This document shows positions 1 through 11,986 of a stretch of DNA of 64,000 nucleotides, piece after piece. Under the pieces are notes generated by a model, which had not been told where the DNA came from, searched no databases, and worked only from the letters and a program-made list of their open reading frames with translations. This DNA comes from Saccharina japonica (Eukaryota > Sar > Phaeophyceae > Laminariales > Laminariaceae): NCBI GenBank assembly GCA_008828725.1, contig MEHQ01002784.1, forward strand, positions 62,001 to 126,000, written 5' to 3'. The stretch's first letter is position 1. Each line of letters opens with the position of its first letter. Position numbers and translations under genes: made by a program.

Positions 1-1224
1 AAGAAGGTCGCGACGGACGGGGCCTCTATATCAGTCCAGTCAAGTTTAGGTAGTGGTCGACGCCTTGATGCCCTATACTCGCCCTGCCCTATATCGTATA
101 CTTCGAGTATACGAGTACCTGGTATATCTGGTATCATAATACTCGTATATACCGGTACGTACCTGTGGTACCTCATATAACCATGTTGCCTTGCCTTACC
201 ACCGAGGTGCAGCAGCATGCTTGCTCGCACAGGTGAATCTTGGTACTACAGCAGCAAGCAGTACTCGTAGCGCTTCCCGCAGCTACAGCCCATGACCGCT
301 AGGCAAACGGAAGTGCAACTGGATGAACGATTACATGGCTTCCGAGACATAACACCAACAGCACATACGTGCAAGGTCAGTGATTGAAGAAGGTGGGAAT
401 TCTAATGACTTGAGATACAGCAGTTATAGTGTAGACTGACATTACATCATGCATAACTATCCTTGTTATATAATACGCTTCGGTGGTGGCGCCGGTGATT
501 ATGTCGTTTGGGATCTTCAGAACTATGCCGGTTTCGGTATGCTCCGCGGGAGACGGGCTCTACCGTGCGCCACCCGACCCCGATCGGCCCCGCTCCACCG
601 CCCCGGCCGCCCCACGCGTCGGTCCTCGGCGGCCCCGGCGAGAGAACGGGCCCCGACGCCGAACTCGGCCAGAGGGGATTGGGGGAAGGCGGCCTCCCGG
701 GAACGGCTCGCTCCGTCCCTGTAACGGGGCGGATCAGCGGCAAGTGAGAGTTCCCAGCGCATTACGAGGGCTTTGCGGCCCGGGGTCTAACACCCTGCAC
801 CCTCCACACTATCCACACTAATTGCAAGATAAAAATCTCCATACTAAAATCAAGTCTTAATACTAAAATCAAGTAACGTTTTTTGGCCATACTTAAATCA
901 AGATTTTGTTTGAAGAGTCCCCCGGACGAGGGTGGTCGAATTTTGTGTTTTCGACATCTCACAGAATTTTTTGTTCGTGAGGGGGGGGGGGGGTGTACTC
1001 ATGTCGTGCACGGCCGTAGTCATATGACCATAGACCCTTCGCATCCCTACAATGCCGGGACGGAGCACGTGGGTTTTCACCAACCAGGCAGCCATTGCTT
1101 GCACCAAGCGCGAAGCGCCGTGAGGTATTGGGCGAGTCGCATGGAGGGTGAGCTGCATCCTGCTAAGAACCGCCTCTGAGGCGGACTTGCATATGGACGA
1201 CAGCTTCAATGAGTTAATTTAATT
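1..1224. other. Gene-free left edge with GC-rich island and short A-rich repeats
   Basis: No convincing gene. Bases 530-745 form a GC-rich island, very different from the AT-rich DNA around it. All frames in it are open only because of high GC, so I do not call a protein. Bases 805-915 hold several copies of a short motif reading ACTAAAATCAAGT or close to it. The same block, including the following AAGAGTCCC, recurs at 34100-34310. A run of G lies near 981-992. Confidence 0.5.
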
Positions 1225-1585
1225 NNNNNNNNNNNNNNNNNNNNNNNNNNNNNNNNNNNNNNNNNNNNNNNNNNNNNNNNNNNNNNNNNNNNNNNNNNNN
1301 NNNNNNNNNNNNNNNNNNNNNNNNNNNNNNNNNNNNNNNNNNNNNNNNNNNNNNNNNNNNNNNNNNNNNNNNNNNNNNNNNNNNNNNNNNNNNNNNNNNN
1401 NNNNNNNNNNNNNNNNNNNNNNNNNNNNNNNNNNNNNNNNNNNNNNNNNNNNNNNNNNNNNNNNNNNNNNNNNNNNNNNNNNNNNNNNNNNNNNNNNNNN
1501 NNNNNNNNNNNNNNNNNNNNNNNNNNNNNNNNNNNNNNNNNNNNNNNNNNNNNNNNNNNNNNNNNNNNNNNNNNNNNNNNNNNNN
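1225..1585. other. Assembly gap of 361 N
   Basis: Continuous run of N. Nothing can be said about the missing sequence, and its true length is unknown. Confidence 0.99.
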
Positions 1586-1982
1586 TTAATATCTGGTGTG
1601 GCTACTTCTGAGACAGCAATGGGAGCACTATGTATCTGCCTCTGCGGTGCCTTACCATATACACACTACGTGATCGACCATTCCCCTTGTGCGGAGTTGA
1701 GGTTCCCGACCCCGCACAAATGATCTACTCGACCGCCAGCCTTGGGTAACCGCCAAAAAAAAACAAGAAAAAAAAACGGACCCTGGTTGTCTAGCTCACG
1801 CAGTGAGAGGCATGTTTTACAGCGTCGTCGCCAGGCGACGCCAACCCAACCCAAAATATATAATATATCTGTATATATATTAGTAGGGCGGGGGGGGGGG
1901 GGGGTTAGGTGTATGATATCCAAATCCTCGGCCACCCCTGACTCTGTTGCTGAGTTTTGTTTGCGTTATATTTGTTTCGTTA

Positions 1983-2693
1983 GGGCCGTTTTTAACGACG
2001 CGTATTTAGCAAATAAATTGCCAAATTTCCATTTTTTGGCAAGTTTTACTTGCCAAAATAGCAAAAAACTTGCCAAGGTTTTTTCCGGATATTTCCGTAG
2101 CTGTTCGTTGGCAAGTTTTTGGAAAGTCAAATTTGCTATTTCACTTGCCATTTGCGACCAATCACGCCTACCCAAGACCATGCAAACCACACGCCGTTGC
2201 GCTAGACGCACGAGCTGCAGCAACACAGGAAGATACCGAGGGTTAGATGGTGGTGCTGACAGCAGATGATGGTGGCTGACGGCACTGCTGAAGGGGTTGC
2301 TGGCGCGGGTGACGAACCGCATGTAGGCGTGGCACTGGTGCCGTCTGGGGCTGATGCTCAAGTCAATCCCAATCAAACAGTCGCTCCAGCTTTCCCAAGA
2401 CAACGAACAACGTGACTATGATCGCCCTGGAGGGCTGTCCACCTCTGGGATCTACGAGATATGCTTGGATCCGTCTCCAGGCCACCCATGCCTCGACGAG
2501 GGTGTCGTCTAGCTGTTCGATCCTTGCTGTAGGGGGTTTGATAAAATAACTGAAGGCGTTACGTGGCTCAAATAGCAAGTTTCTTGCCATTTCATCGTGT
2601 TTGTCGATAGAAAGTATTTTCCAATACTTGCCAATTTGTTGTTGCCAAAATAGCAAGTTTTTTGCTATTTGCTCGTGTCGTTAAAAACGGCCC
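1983..2693. mobile_element. Harbinger-like MITE, 711 bases, with TTA target duplication
   Basis: The ends are inverted repeats: GGGCCGTTTTTAACGAC on the left and its reverse complement on the right. TTA flanks both sides (1980-1982 and 2694-2696). A 3-base TWA duplication with GGG-starting ends is the signature of PIF/Harbinger MITEs. Inside each end lie many short direct and inverted copies of TTGCCAAAATAGCAA. The core at about 2165-2560 lacks these repeats and has higher GC; it could be captured host sequence (the minus strand stays open over 2363-2656), but I recognise no protein in it. No transposase is visible, so it is non-autonomous. Confidence 0.8.
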
Positions 2694-2696
2694 TTA

Positions 2697-3560
2697 GAAG
2701 TGCAGCAAGTTTTTTTTTGTTCGTCATTATTTTCATCTTATTTATTTGTTGGATGGAAAGAAAATGCGGTGCTGATTCTAGTGTACCTCCCGAGTACATA
2801 TACTCTGGTAGTATCAGCCAATAGTAGTACGACTACGAAATCCCTGGCCCCCATTCCCACCTACGTTGCCCCTACACGCGGTCGCACAGCAGCCCAGTAC
2901 AACACTCGGTGGTATGGCCGTGAGGCGAACGAGCCGTCTGATATTATACAGCAGTACAATAATAGACACCGAGGCTGTTGGTTGCTTGCAAGTTTGTGCT
3001 TTTGGGAACTTTATGAGTGATCATAGCTGAAGATCATGCTGCACATTGTCGGATGGCAAAGATAATAGTAATGGAATGAAAGGCCCAAAGCAAACGCCTT
3101 TCTTTGTGGCTGGCTATGATGTACGTATTAAACCGCAGTATGCGTAGCAATTAGTAATGGATGAGGTACTGCTGTACGCACATATGATACCAGCAGGTGG
3201 CAGCATCATAAAAAACAAAACGAGCAGAGTTCGTACGTACACGGTGTCCACTTTAGATTCCTTCTTCGTGTAAACGCTCTGTACGCACCCCTCGGTTGTA
3301 GGTGAAGATGCAGCAGTCTGGTGGCTTTGTCCGTGTTTTGCTGCTGTTGTTGCTGCTGCTGTGTATTATGTTGATGCTTTGCTGCGGTCGAGGTAACGCG
3401 TATTTGATGCGTCGCCCTTACTATGATCACTCCGTAGGAAAGCCTTGTATATATATGTATCACAAGAAGCCTAACGACCGTTCGTTGGGCCTTATTTTTG
3501 TGTCTTGAAGACCCCTTGCGCCTGACAACCAAGCACCGAGCACCCAGCCATCAAGCAAGG
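2697..3560. other. Gene-free stretch
   Basis: No supported gene. A short CTG-rich stretch near 3336-3362 gives a poly-leucine frame on one strand and a poly-glutamine frame on the other; both are by-products of the repeat. Confidence 0.4.
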
Positions 3561-3594
3561 TAGGGTTAGGGTTAGGGTTGGGGGTTGGGTTGGG
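3561..3594 (+). repeat. Interstitial telomere-type array 1 (TTAGGG variants)
   Basis: About five units of TTAGGG decaying into TTGGGG and TTGGG. It is followed directly by a block (3595-3735) that is repeated after array 2. Unique DNA on both sides shows that this is not a chromosome end. Confidence 0.85.
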
Positions 3595-4080
3595 CCTACG
3601 CCCGTGCCTTGATCCCACCAGAAAGTGCTTCCTAGCGCGCAAAGCAATGCGAGAAGTGAACAGCCCGCCCCTAGGAAGATCCGAGCTAACGCATTGTATA
3701 AGGAGCTCGCCGCTTTTGCATCTGGCGAGGAAATTGCGAGAATATTCCGAGCGCGGACCACAATAACGATATGCGGACCACAGCAAGCAGAGCTACACAA
3801 TTTTCGAGACAAAATCATGCCTTGAAGATCCGAGCTAACGGATTGTATGATGTACTCAAAGTTTCTCGCCCGTTTCTGGTCCGTTTTGGGTCCGGTTTGG
3901 GTTTGGGTTAGGGTTTGGGTTAGGGTTAGGGTTAGGGTTGGGGTTGGGGTTGGGTTGGGTCTACGCCCGTGCCTTGATCCCACCAGGAAGTAAGTGCTTC
4001 CTAGCTCGCAAAGCAATGCGAGAAGTGAACAGCCCGCCCCTAGGAAGATCCGAGCTAACGCATTGTATAACGAGCTCGAA
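3595..4080 (+). repeat. Two copies of a telomere-adjacent block
   Basis: Bases 3595-3735 and 3961-4080 match almost base for base. They start at CTACGCCCGTGCCTTGATCC and run to CTAACGCATTGTATAA. Array 2 lies between them. Each copy directly follows a TTAGGG array, as a duplicated subtelomeric piece would. There is no coding sequence. Confidence 0.8.
3895..3960 (+). repeat. Interstitial telomere-type array 2 (TTAGGG, TTTGGG, TTGGGG)
   Basis: A longer array than the first, same orientation, again decaying towards TTGGG at its right end. Together with its right-hand neighbour (3961-4080) it repeats the layout of array 1 plus 3595-3735. The pair is a tandem duplication of about 365 bases carrying telomere-like DNA plus an adjoining block. 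Confidence 0.88.
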
Positions 4081-4464
4081 AGCAACCAGTAACCCCGCGA
4101 CCTAACTATACGTATATACAAGGTTCCCCTCCGGGACATGCCTAGGGTCGTGGCGCAAGAACGAATTGAAATCCCAACTCGTACATAATTCGATATTGTA
4201 TCCTATGAAAGCATATTACATCATAGTACGACGTGGTTATGAATTATCTGCATATTACCGTACATGCAGGGTACATGCATACTACTTTTTAGAACTGTAT
4301 CAGATGACCTGCGCACTTTTGGGGATAAAAAGACTTGGAAATAGTGTGGAACCCGTACTATTGACTGCATATTTTTAATAGATTTTCATAACGATTCCGC
4401 CAAACATTACATTATGTTCGCCAGTGTGTTTATGTATGTCTTTGTTGTGTGGAGAGGCACCACA

Positions 4465-4660
4465 GTTGACTTGGTTCTAAAAGGGCATCGAAATAGACTC
4501 GATTTCAGTGTTAGGGTCGAAATCATCATGGTTTTATGTGGGGGATCAAACATGACTTGGTTTTTGTGTTGGGTTCGAAATTGGCCTGGGTTTTTGGTGC
4601 GGAGGGTCGAAATTGGCTTATTGTTTGTGTCAGGGCCGAAAATGACTGTTTATTTTTCAC
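4465..4660 (-). repeat. Minisatellite with units of about 32 bases
   Basis: Six or seven diverged units around GGTCGAAATTGGCTTGG plus TTTTTGTGT. Read on the minus strand the core is ACAAAAACCAAGTCA, which is the core of the minisatellite at 56052-56812 in the opposite orientation. Confidence 0.7.
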
Positions 4661-6912
4661 TTTGGTTTGTTTGTATTATGTACGTGCGTAACCCAGACAC
4701 CACAGACAGCACACGAGCAGTGCAGAGAAATAAAACAGCATGAAGCGCGTGCGGTAGTTTTGTCCGCCCTGTATTGCTGTGGCGTCCTACTATAATACTG
4801 TTGTACTGTGTGTGGTTTTTATCGGACCGTGCGATCTGTTGTTATAAGGGGTAGTCCGTGGTCACAGGGCAGGCTCCAAAAAGCTCTGGAGTGGAATAAT
4901 ACCCCAGGGAAAAAAAATACACTAAATACAAAGTACAACGCAGTACGTAGTGCTGGGGGTCACTGCTGTTGCGTAGTACATGCATGCTGCCACAGGTCCA
5001 ACAACACACTGTTTGCTGGTGGTGCTGCTGCTAACTGTTAAGCAGATCCACAGTCGATATAGGCTAAGGCGCTGGATACACTTACACACTAAATACTGGA
5101 TGTATTTCGACTCTCGGCACCTCGGGCGTCTTTCGAACACTGGGTGGGATAACAATGCACGGTGCGCTTTTTCACCCCCCATACCAAGGTCAAGTCATTT
5201 TCGGCCCGCAGACAAATAGCAAGTACATTTCTATCCCCCACTAAAAAGGAAAAAATTATGAACGAGAGTCTCGAACTGACGACTTCAAACAAATAACCGG
5301 GCATCGCACTCATTTGACCATATTACCAAAGAGTCAAAATATTTTTTAGACTGGCGTGCGTGCCCACAGCAGTGAGTGCGTGACACACCGCACATACACA
5401 TGCACAGCAGCAGCGCAGCAGAAGGAGAGAGGTAGAGATGACCGATGACGCATCATAGCCTCCGATAAAGCAACTACTGCTGCTAGAGCCACAGCAGTAC
5501 AGCGCGGACCTGCCACATGCGCGTGATGTTGCCTGCTGCTGCTTGTGCTGCTGGGCGGGGTTGCAACGTGTTGTTTGTGTTCTCTTTGCATGTTATCTGC
5601 TGTCTAAAAGTTTGGTGGTGTGCTTGGGGCAAGAACCCGCAACATCAGAAATATAATAACAGTTGCCGTACTCACACGTAATAATTACGGCCCTTACATT
5701 TCGGTCCAAAGTGACCCTGGATATGTCATGAACACACAGCATAACAGCAAATAATGCAACACAGGTGGCGGGCTGCGGACAGCAGCCTTGGATATAACAA
5801 CTACCTACAGCAGCAGCACAGCCCAGATGGATGTGCCACTCACGCACGATGTTCCCTACTGGTGTTGGCGGCAATGCTGTAACGCCGTGCTCTGTGGATG
5901 TTGTATGTTGTCTACTGGTATCTGGTACATGTTTGTGGCCTGTGTGCATGTGAGAGAGCAAAAAACAGACAACATCTAAAAACAGAACAAACATCGTTAT
6001 TTAGTGGCACGTACGTACGAAACACGGCCTCATGCAGAAAACCCGGGAAATCGGCTTATCCACTCCCGCGGGAAAAAAAACTTCGAGCGCCCGCCACGCG
6101 AGCCACAGAGCTCGGATCGAGCCCAAACCTCGACCAATGTGTCCGGCCGGGCCTCCCGTGTCGGGGTACTTAGCGTTTTGCCGAAAAGCGCTCGCGCGGA
6201 GAGAAAAGTTGCGAAAAGTGCGAAAATTTCACAAACATAACTATACATACAAGGCTCCCCTTCAGGGAGTGGGGTGTTCCCCGCGGAGTGACGCAAGCTG
6301 GCATGTCCCACCGAAAAACCGAGCTATCGCCATCCAGCTGTAATCATAGAAAACGGGGAAACCGAGTACTCTCCATTCAGCGGTAATCGTAGTAAAACGG
6401 TTTTTGCTAACGTACGCGTATGTTTTTAATTTATAAGGAAATTGGCGTTGTTACCACAATAAAAATAACATTTTATTTTTGTCCCGAATGGCGACGGCAG
6501 TTTTTCTTGTGTTTGCCAAAACTTGTCATTCTCATAGTTTGTGAAACAATATCACGATCGGCGAAAATGTCACGTTGTTTTTCCTGACATGTTTCGGTTG
6601 TTAGACATGGCGGTATGTACCACAGCAAGCAGCATGTCGTTCTCGTATACGTACAGCAAACGGTAGTAAAATATATTCGCATTGCGTTCAGCAAAAACAG
6701 TACCTGGTATATGCTAGCAGCAGTACAGCAAGTAAAAAGCAGTAGCAGCGGGTAGTGTTGCAAGCAGCAGCAGCACAAGCAGAGCTACTAATTGTAGTAC
6801 CTACGTACCTGCAGCAAGCACCAGCACCAACAACTACTGCTGCGACATACGTAGCAGTTAACTTTCAGTAGTAGAAGCAGCACACTTCTGCTTCATGTAG
6901 CGTAAAGCAAAG
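4661..6912. other. Gene-free stretch
   Basis: No gene that I can support. The sequence is rich in CAGCAG, GTAC and CTGCTGTAC motifs. Bases 6030-6180 are a GC-rich patch like those at 530-745 and 9590-9820. The open frames are short and overlap on both strands. Confidence 0.4.
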
Positions 6913-7036
6913 CAGTACAGCTAGCAGCTAAGGTTACCTAAATATTATTAATCGTAGTAAAGGGTACATTTCAGTACAGCTAGCAGCTGAGGTTACCTAA
7001 ATATTACTACTCGTAGTAAAAGGTACATTTTCCGCC
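6913..7036 (+). repeat. Tandem duplication, about 62 bases twice
   Basis: The block starting CAGTACAGCTAGCAGCT and ending in CGTAGTAAAGGGTACATTT occurs twice head to tail with few differences. Confidence 0.85.
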
Positions 7037-7092
7037 GTCCAAGCGAAAAAAACACAACGTTCTTGTGGTAGATTCGTACATCATATAAAAAT

Positions 7093-7849
7093 GGGCAATA
7101 ACCAACAACGGGTACACCTGCGCCGGTAGGAGTCAAAAACGGGTACAGCATGGAATCGAGTCAAAACACCACATCCCACGAGCCATCGCGGGATAAATTG
7201 GCCAAAATCACATCGTGCCCGTTTCTGAGGGGTAGTGACAACCAGGCACACTTGTCGGCGCCTAACTATACACTTAGACGTGTCCAGATTATGTTTGGAG
7301 GGCTCACGTCCTGGTGGAATCGGGAGCAGGGTCAGGGGTCAGGGGTGTTAGAGGCAGAGGGTTCTGGCGGCAAGCATGTATGTGTGTTTTACTTGGTCTC
7401 AGGGGGTACCTGAAATACACCCTATACTACAGCAGCAGTCATATTACGAGTACAGTCAAAATACATCAGTCGTATCATGTATACGTAGGTGGATGGTCGT
7501 ATCGCTCCGAAGACGTACGTACCCAGGTGCGTAAAATGGTTGAATAGAGTTTAAGTGAATTGTGAAAAAGCTTGGAAGAAAATGAAACAACGAAAGAGCG
7601 GTCGCAGACGCAGTGGAGAGCGAGGCACACTGTAGGCAAGTGGTTAGAGCAAAATAAATAACCAAAAACGGTTGAATACCAAGCATAATAGACATTTACA
7701 GTTGTACCCGGGATGTTATCTCTCAAAAACGGGTACAATTTTCTTTTGGCCAATCGCGTGGCTCGCTGGGCGTGTTTTTTACTTGATTCCAGGCTGTACC
7801 CGTTTTTGAGTGAAAACCGACCGGGTATACCCGTTTTTGGTTACTTCCC
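7093..7849. mobile_element. Mutator-like MITE W1, 757 bases
   Basis: Terminal inverted repeats read GGGCAATAACCAACAACGGG on the left and GGGAAGTAACCAAAAACGGG on the right strand, continuing into GGTAYACC. The flanking 9-mers TATAAAAAT and TAATAAAAT match at 7 of 9 bases, which fits a 9-base target duplication of the Mutator type. A second copy lies at 32637-33378. A frame starting at 7150 encodes about 45 residues that are nearly the same in W2. With only two related copies that may reflect shared ancestry and not a protein. No transposase is seen. Confidence 0.75.
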
Positions 7850-7858
7850 TAATAAAAT

Positions 7859-8092
7859 TATCATTGTAGTATGCCAGAGCGGGGCCGGTATATAGCGAAC
7901 AAGAACAAATAGCAGTACGTATCTTGGGGCAGATGGGCAGGTACTGTAGGTGCAAGGGGTTGTTCCACTATAAAAAAAATCATATCCGGTCGCCGGCATC
8001 TGTGCGGAGCCCTTGTAGCGGCCCAACAAAAGAACAAAGCAAAAAGTGGGGGCAGCACAGTAGTCCCCACCCACAGACATGACAGGACTCAA
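7859..8092 (-). repeat. Dispersed repeat P, copy 1
   Basis: It contains GCCAGAGCGGGGCCGGTATA and a GCCGGCATCTGTGCGGAGCC segment. Both recur, reversed, at 34548-34760, with a partial copy near 22975-23215. Each copy sits beside a CCCA/TGGG minisatellite, so the two travel together. Confidence 0.6.
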
Positions 8093-8350
8093 CCGCGTAT
8101 CAACCCACCCACCACAGCATCCATCCACCCACCTAACCACCAACCCACCCAAACACCACGCGCCATAACAGCACGGCAGTACAGTAGTGCGTATGTGAGG
8201 AGCATGGGGCTGCTGTATCGTACTGGCGGGTAAAGGTAATATATACAACACAAATCAGGGACATCGCAGACACGACAGCACTCAACCACGTACCAACCCA
8301 CCCACGCACCCACCCAAACACCCACCCACCCACCCACCCACCAACTCACC
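8093..8350. repeat. CCCA-type minisatellite
   Basis: Long runs of ACCC and AACCCACCC units, interrupted at 8159-8280. The reverse complement pattern (TGGG) occurs at 23030-23100 and 34548-34562. Confidence 0.8.
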
Positions 8351-8940
8351 CACACACCATGTGCTGCATCAGTACAGCAGTGTGTAAGTGAGGATCAAAC
8401 TTTCGATCGATCGCACAACAACAGGAGTAACAACGACAACAGTTAGTATGCAGGAATCACCACGTACTTATTGTGTAAGTTTTACAGCAGGAAGCAGCAG
8501 CAACACTGCCGTAATACGTCGTAAACCCACCCACCAACTCACCCACACACCATGTGCTGCATCAGTACAGCAGTACGTAAGTGAGGATCAAACTTTCGAT
8601 CGATCGCACAACAACAGGAGTAACAACAACAGCAGTATGCAGGAATCACCACGTACCTATTGTCTAAGTCTTACAGCAGGAAGCAGCAGCAACACGGCCG
8701 TAATACGTCGTAATGCTGTAGAGTATGTACACCTGGTGTGTGCGCACGTTTGTGCGTATGCTGACACAATATCCCTGAAACAACACACGTACAGGTACAT
8801 GCTGTCCCTTTCGATCTATCGTACAACAATAGGAGTAACAACAGCAGTATGCAGCAGGAAACACCACTTATTGTGTATCCACTACTTGCCGCAGGAAGCA
8901 GCAGCGACACTGGTGTACTTCGTCGTAATGCTGTAGAGTA
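8335..8940 (+). repeat. Three direct repeats of about 185-250 bases
   Basis: Copies start near 8335, 8521 and 8790. The first two share the block from ACCCACCCACCAACTCACCC through GATCGATCGCACAACAACAGG to a GCAGCAGCAACAC stretch. The third is more diverged and keeps GATCTATCGTACAACAATAGG. A 182-residue frame across it is repetitive and of low complexity, so I do not call it a gene. Confidence 0.75.
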
Positions 8941-9589
8941 CGCGCAGTACAACAACCCTGAAACAACACACGTATATACATGATACATGTCATGCTGCCG
9001 CTTTGGTGCGTGCTCATGAGTTCATACACATCCAGCGTAAGCCGCAGCAGCAGCACTCTGTAGAAGTACCATTTCGAGTATCATCATACTGCGCCTGCTA
9101 GCTGTTGTCTCATGCCTGGTACGCCGCAATATAGCAGAGCGAGAGCAAGAAGCAGCACCAATCGGTAGATTGACACCCCTACGAGCATGACACTGCTGCT
9201 GCTGTGGTTGTATCTGACGACGTAAAGGACGCATGATACGCACCAGGTTACCAAGTACCCTACATTTACTATTATGCCCGGAAATGTTACCACCGTTTGG
9301 ATTTCAAAACAATTACAAAACGTTTCTTACATTTTCGGACAAATTGGTGCGTTAAAAAACTCGATGCGGTGAGATCCCTCGTTTCGTCGTAGACACACCT
9401 GATGCAGCAGCATGCTCATGGCCCCCTGTCATAACCATACGCCTGCACAATGTCAGAGATGCTGTCGCGTCGCTGCTGTTGCTGCATGTGTGCAGATGTT
9501 CGATGCCGCTCGATGTGCACGTCGGTGTGCCTTCCTTTGTTCGTCGTGTTGAAACCGACATGGCAAAATCACGAAATCACCCGCTTGCC
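8941..9589. other. Gene-free stretch
   Basis: Nothing recognised. CAG/CTG-rich and GTAC-rich DNA. Confidence 0.35.
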
Positions 9590-9820
9590 GCGGAGACCGG
9601 GTTTCACGTTGCCCTGCTCGGCTCGACCGAGTGGGACGGGGTACCCCGGGAAACCGACTCTATTTTTTCGGCTTCGCGAGCGCCCCGCGCGGGCCACGGG
9701 CCGCGGCCGAGGGCGAGGCCCGGGGGGCGCGCTCCCCGGCCGGCCCCCCGCGGGTCGAGCCCGGCGCCGGCGAGCTCGGCCGGGAGGGCGAGGCGCGAAA
9801 ACGCCCCGCCGGGCAAAAAA
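9590..9820. other. GC-rich island
   Basis: An abrupt block of C and G with many CpG steps between AT-rich flanks. Long overlapping open frames on both strands are expected at this composition. I see no rRNA core sequence or protein motif. Confidence 0.55.
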
Positions 9821-9879
9821 ATCACAATCCTACTTTGTTATATATATATGTGTCTTCTGATTCTCCCATCACCAATTTT

Positions 9880-10413
9880 TCAAGGAAGAACCGGTATATT
9901 TCCATCGTCTATAGAGCTTCGATTTGTAGTGGTACCAAGACATCTTGGGAAACGATCGGTTGCGGTTGCGACTGCTTCCAAGTACTGGATGTTCCGCCCG
10001 TGGTCTATTCGGGCTGTTGGTTGGTGACTTGGATACGTGTACTTGCAGTCGTTTTGGAGGCTTTCACAGTTGGTCGCAAGAGGTTTTGGTGTCGGCCAAT
10101 GGGGGAGGGGGTATTGGTCATATAAGGGTAGTAGATATCTACTGTTAGTAGATTTGTGGGGTTATTCCGCCCCAACATGTGGTCAAACTTGTTATCCCTT
10201 TGCCCCCTCACGCGCTGTTGTCCTGTTAGGCCCAAGAACGTGCCCAAAAATAAACAAAGTTGCTCGGCATGGGCTTCGGGCGTTTCGCTAGCGCCTCATA
10301 ATTGCGTTTGAGGCAGGTTAGGACATAACGGAGCACCTGCCGCCGGCGCATTATGCTCAAATCCCCCAATGGCCGAAAAGCCAGGAGTTATACCCCCCTT
10401 TGATAATTTACCT
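9880..10413 (+). mobile_element. Old relic of the U foldback family (one arm)
   Basis: This region aligns, with many differences, to the right arm of the intact foldback element at 46207-48405. Shared landmarks are GGATGTTCCGCCC followed by GTGGTCTATTCGG, AGGCCCAAG followed by ACGTGCC, and the terminal block with AATGGCCG, CCAG and TATACCCCC. Its right end falls near 10413. I could not find a left arm, so one half is missing or unrecognisable. Confidence 0.72.
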
Positions 10414-11986
10414 GATTTGATGGTACATGTAAATGCACTCCGAACTACCCCTTTCTCTTTTGAGTTTTGTAATCCTAGGTTAGGGCCCTTTTATTTTCAC
10501 GGGTTTTGGATCGGTCATATATCCTGGGGAAATAATCACCAATACTAAGGGATGGCATTTCGAAAGTTGGGTATAACATTCGCAGCAACACCGTGTCAAA
10601 CCATAATGTTTAAACACGTATTATTTAGCGGCTCATAGCCGTTCAACCACTCTGGCGGTGCCTTGGCTGGCCTAACTCGTAGTTCGGGCGGTCGCCGTTG
10701 CCGCGCAGCAGGCGTGACGCTGCCGTACAGCCGGGACACTGCCATGCAGCCGTGACATGAGCGAGGGTGACTCGGCGTCTATTCTTCTCTCTGCCTTGCG
10801 CTTGTGGTCCGCTGTTTTGATGGTTGCGGATTGTGATTCGGGGTTTCATATGTTTTTTGTGTTGGATGTGTTGTTTTTCGCAGATCTGGGGGTGCATTTA
10901 CCTGATCCCCGCGGTCGTACGTATATCCACCTATCGGCAGATTTTATGGGCATGCCTGAAAAAAACGGTCGAAATCAGAAACACTCGCGTCGTAAATTTA
11001 TCGTTGACAGCGACGCCTTACGCGCTGTGAGTGCAGGTCAGGAGAACCTGCGCGCGACATATTGAACAGCTGCTCTAAGCAGCTATGTGGGTTAGTCCCA
11101 GGCGCCTCCTTGGGATATCGTGGCTTTCGCAAAAACTCAGCAGCCAGCATGCATTTCGGTAGTGACTATTTGTCATCGGACACCGGAATCTGCCCGAATG
11201 CAGCAAGGGAAGAATATAATACTACAGTATAATGCTAAACTGCGTAGCTGTTTGTTGCACATGCAGTCATTGTTGTCACCCATATAAGTTCCACAGGAGT
11301 CGATACAACAGCATCATGTCAACATGTTTTCTCTGGATAGTGGGCTGCAATAATAGTTTAAGCTGTTACCTGATGGTGTGCAAACTTGATGACCAACTGT
11401 ACTTCTCACCCTGTGCAATGCCATGTTAAATTCGTCGGAGACAACCAATCATCGATTGCTCTGTTATCTGCGTAGTAAGGCTCATCATTAACCCTGGACT
11501 GGAAAATAGCTCCTTGAAACACACCATTTTTCTGCAGAAGGCCGCAAGTCGCTTTCGAGTAAAGCCCACATGGGCCTTACCCCACTGATCTCGGGGACCA
11601 TTTGTCCCCTGTTAAGTACAGTTTGAAATCATTCCCGAAGGGGGTAGGCACAGGTAACCCGGGTTACTGCCACCGTGCAGGGAACCCGATGGATTTTGAT
11701 TGCCGGTTAGTGCAATGAGTGCAAAAGGAATTGTTCTGAGTATTTTTCCGTCGCTTAAAAGACCTAGAAGGCGAATTGGCCTAAACAAATTGTGAAATCA
11801 ACGCAACGGAAACGCAGAACCCTACGCGCGACAAAACATATCTCCAACCCTCTGAAAACGGTTGATATTATGATGTCCTACACATTTTACTTGCCCACGT
11901 GCTTCCTGCGCGTCATCGGGGGCACTCTACAATATACCTATGCCTCAGCTTGGTCACTTGCCCTGGACCTTTTGTTTTGATATAGG
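10414..11986. other. Gene-free stretch downstream of the NLR gene
   Basis: I searched the minus strand for a further NLR exon (the winged-helix continuation, then TPR, LRR or WD40 repeats) and saw none. The gene either stops early or jumps farther than I can follow. Confidence 0.4.

Noticed and set aside
530-745. GC-rich block as rRNA or a dense coding exon
   Set aside because: No conserved rRNA core is visible, and the long frames on both strands are a composition effect.
3492-4139. 215-codon minus-strand frame rich in Pro and Thr
   Set aside because: It reads through the TTAGGG arrays and their duplicated neighbour, so it is a repeat by-product.
5258-5330. tRNA-like segment on the minus strand (AGTTCGAGACTC)
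   Set aside because: A and B boxes are only approximate, and the T and anticodon arms do not pair.
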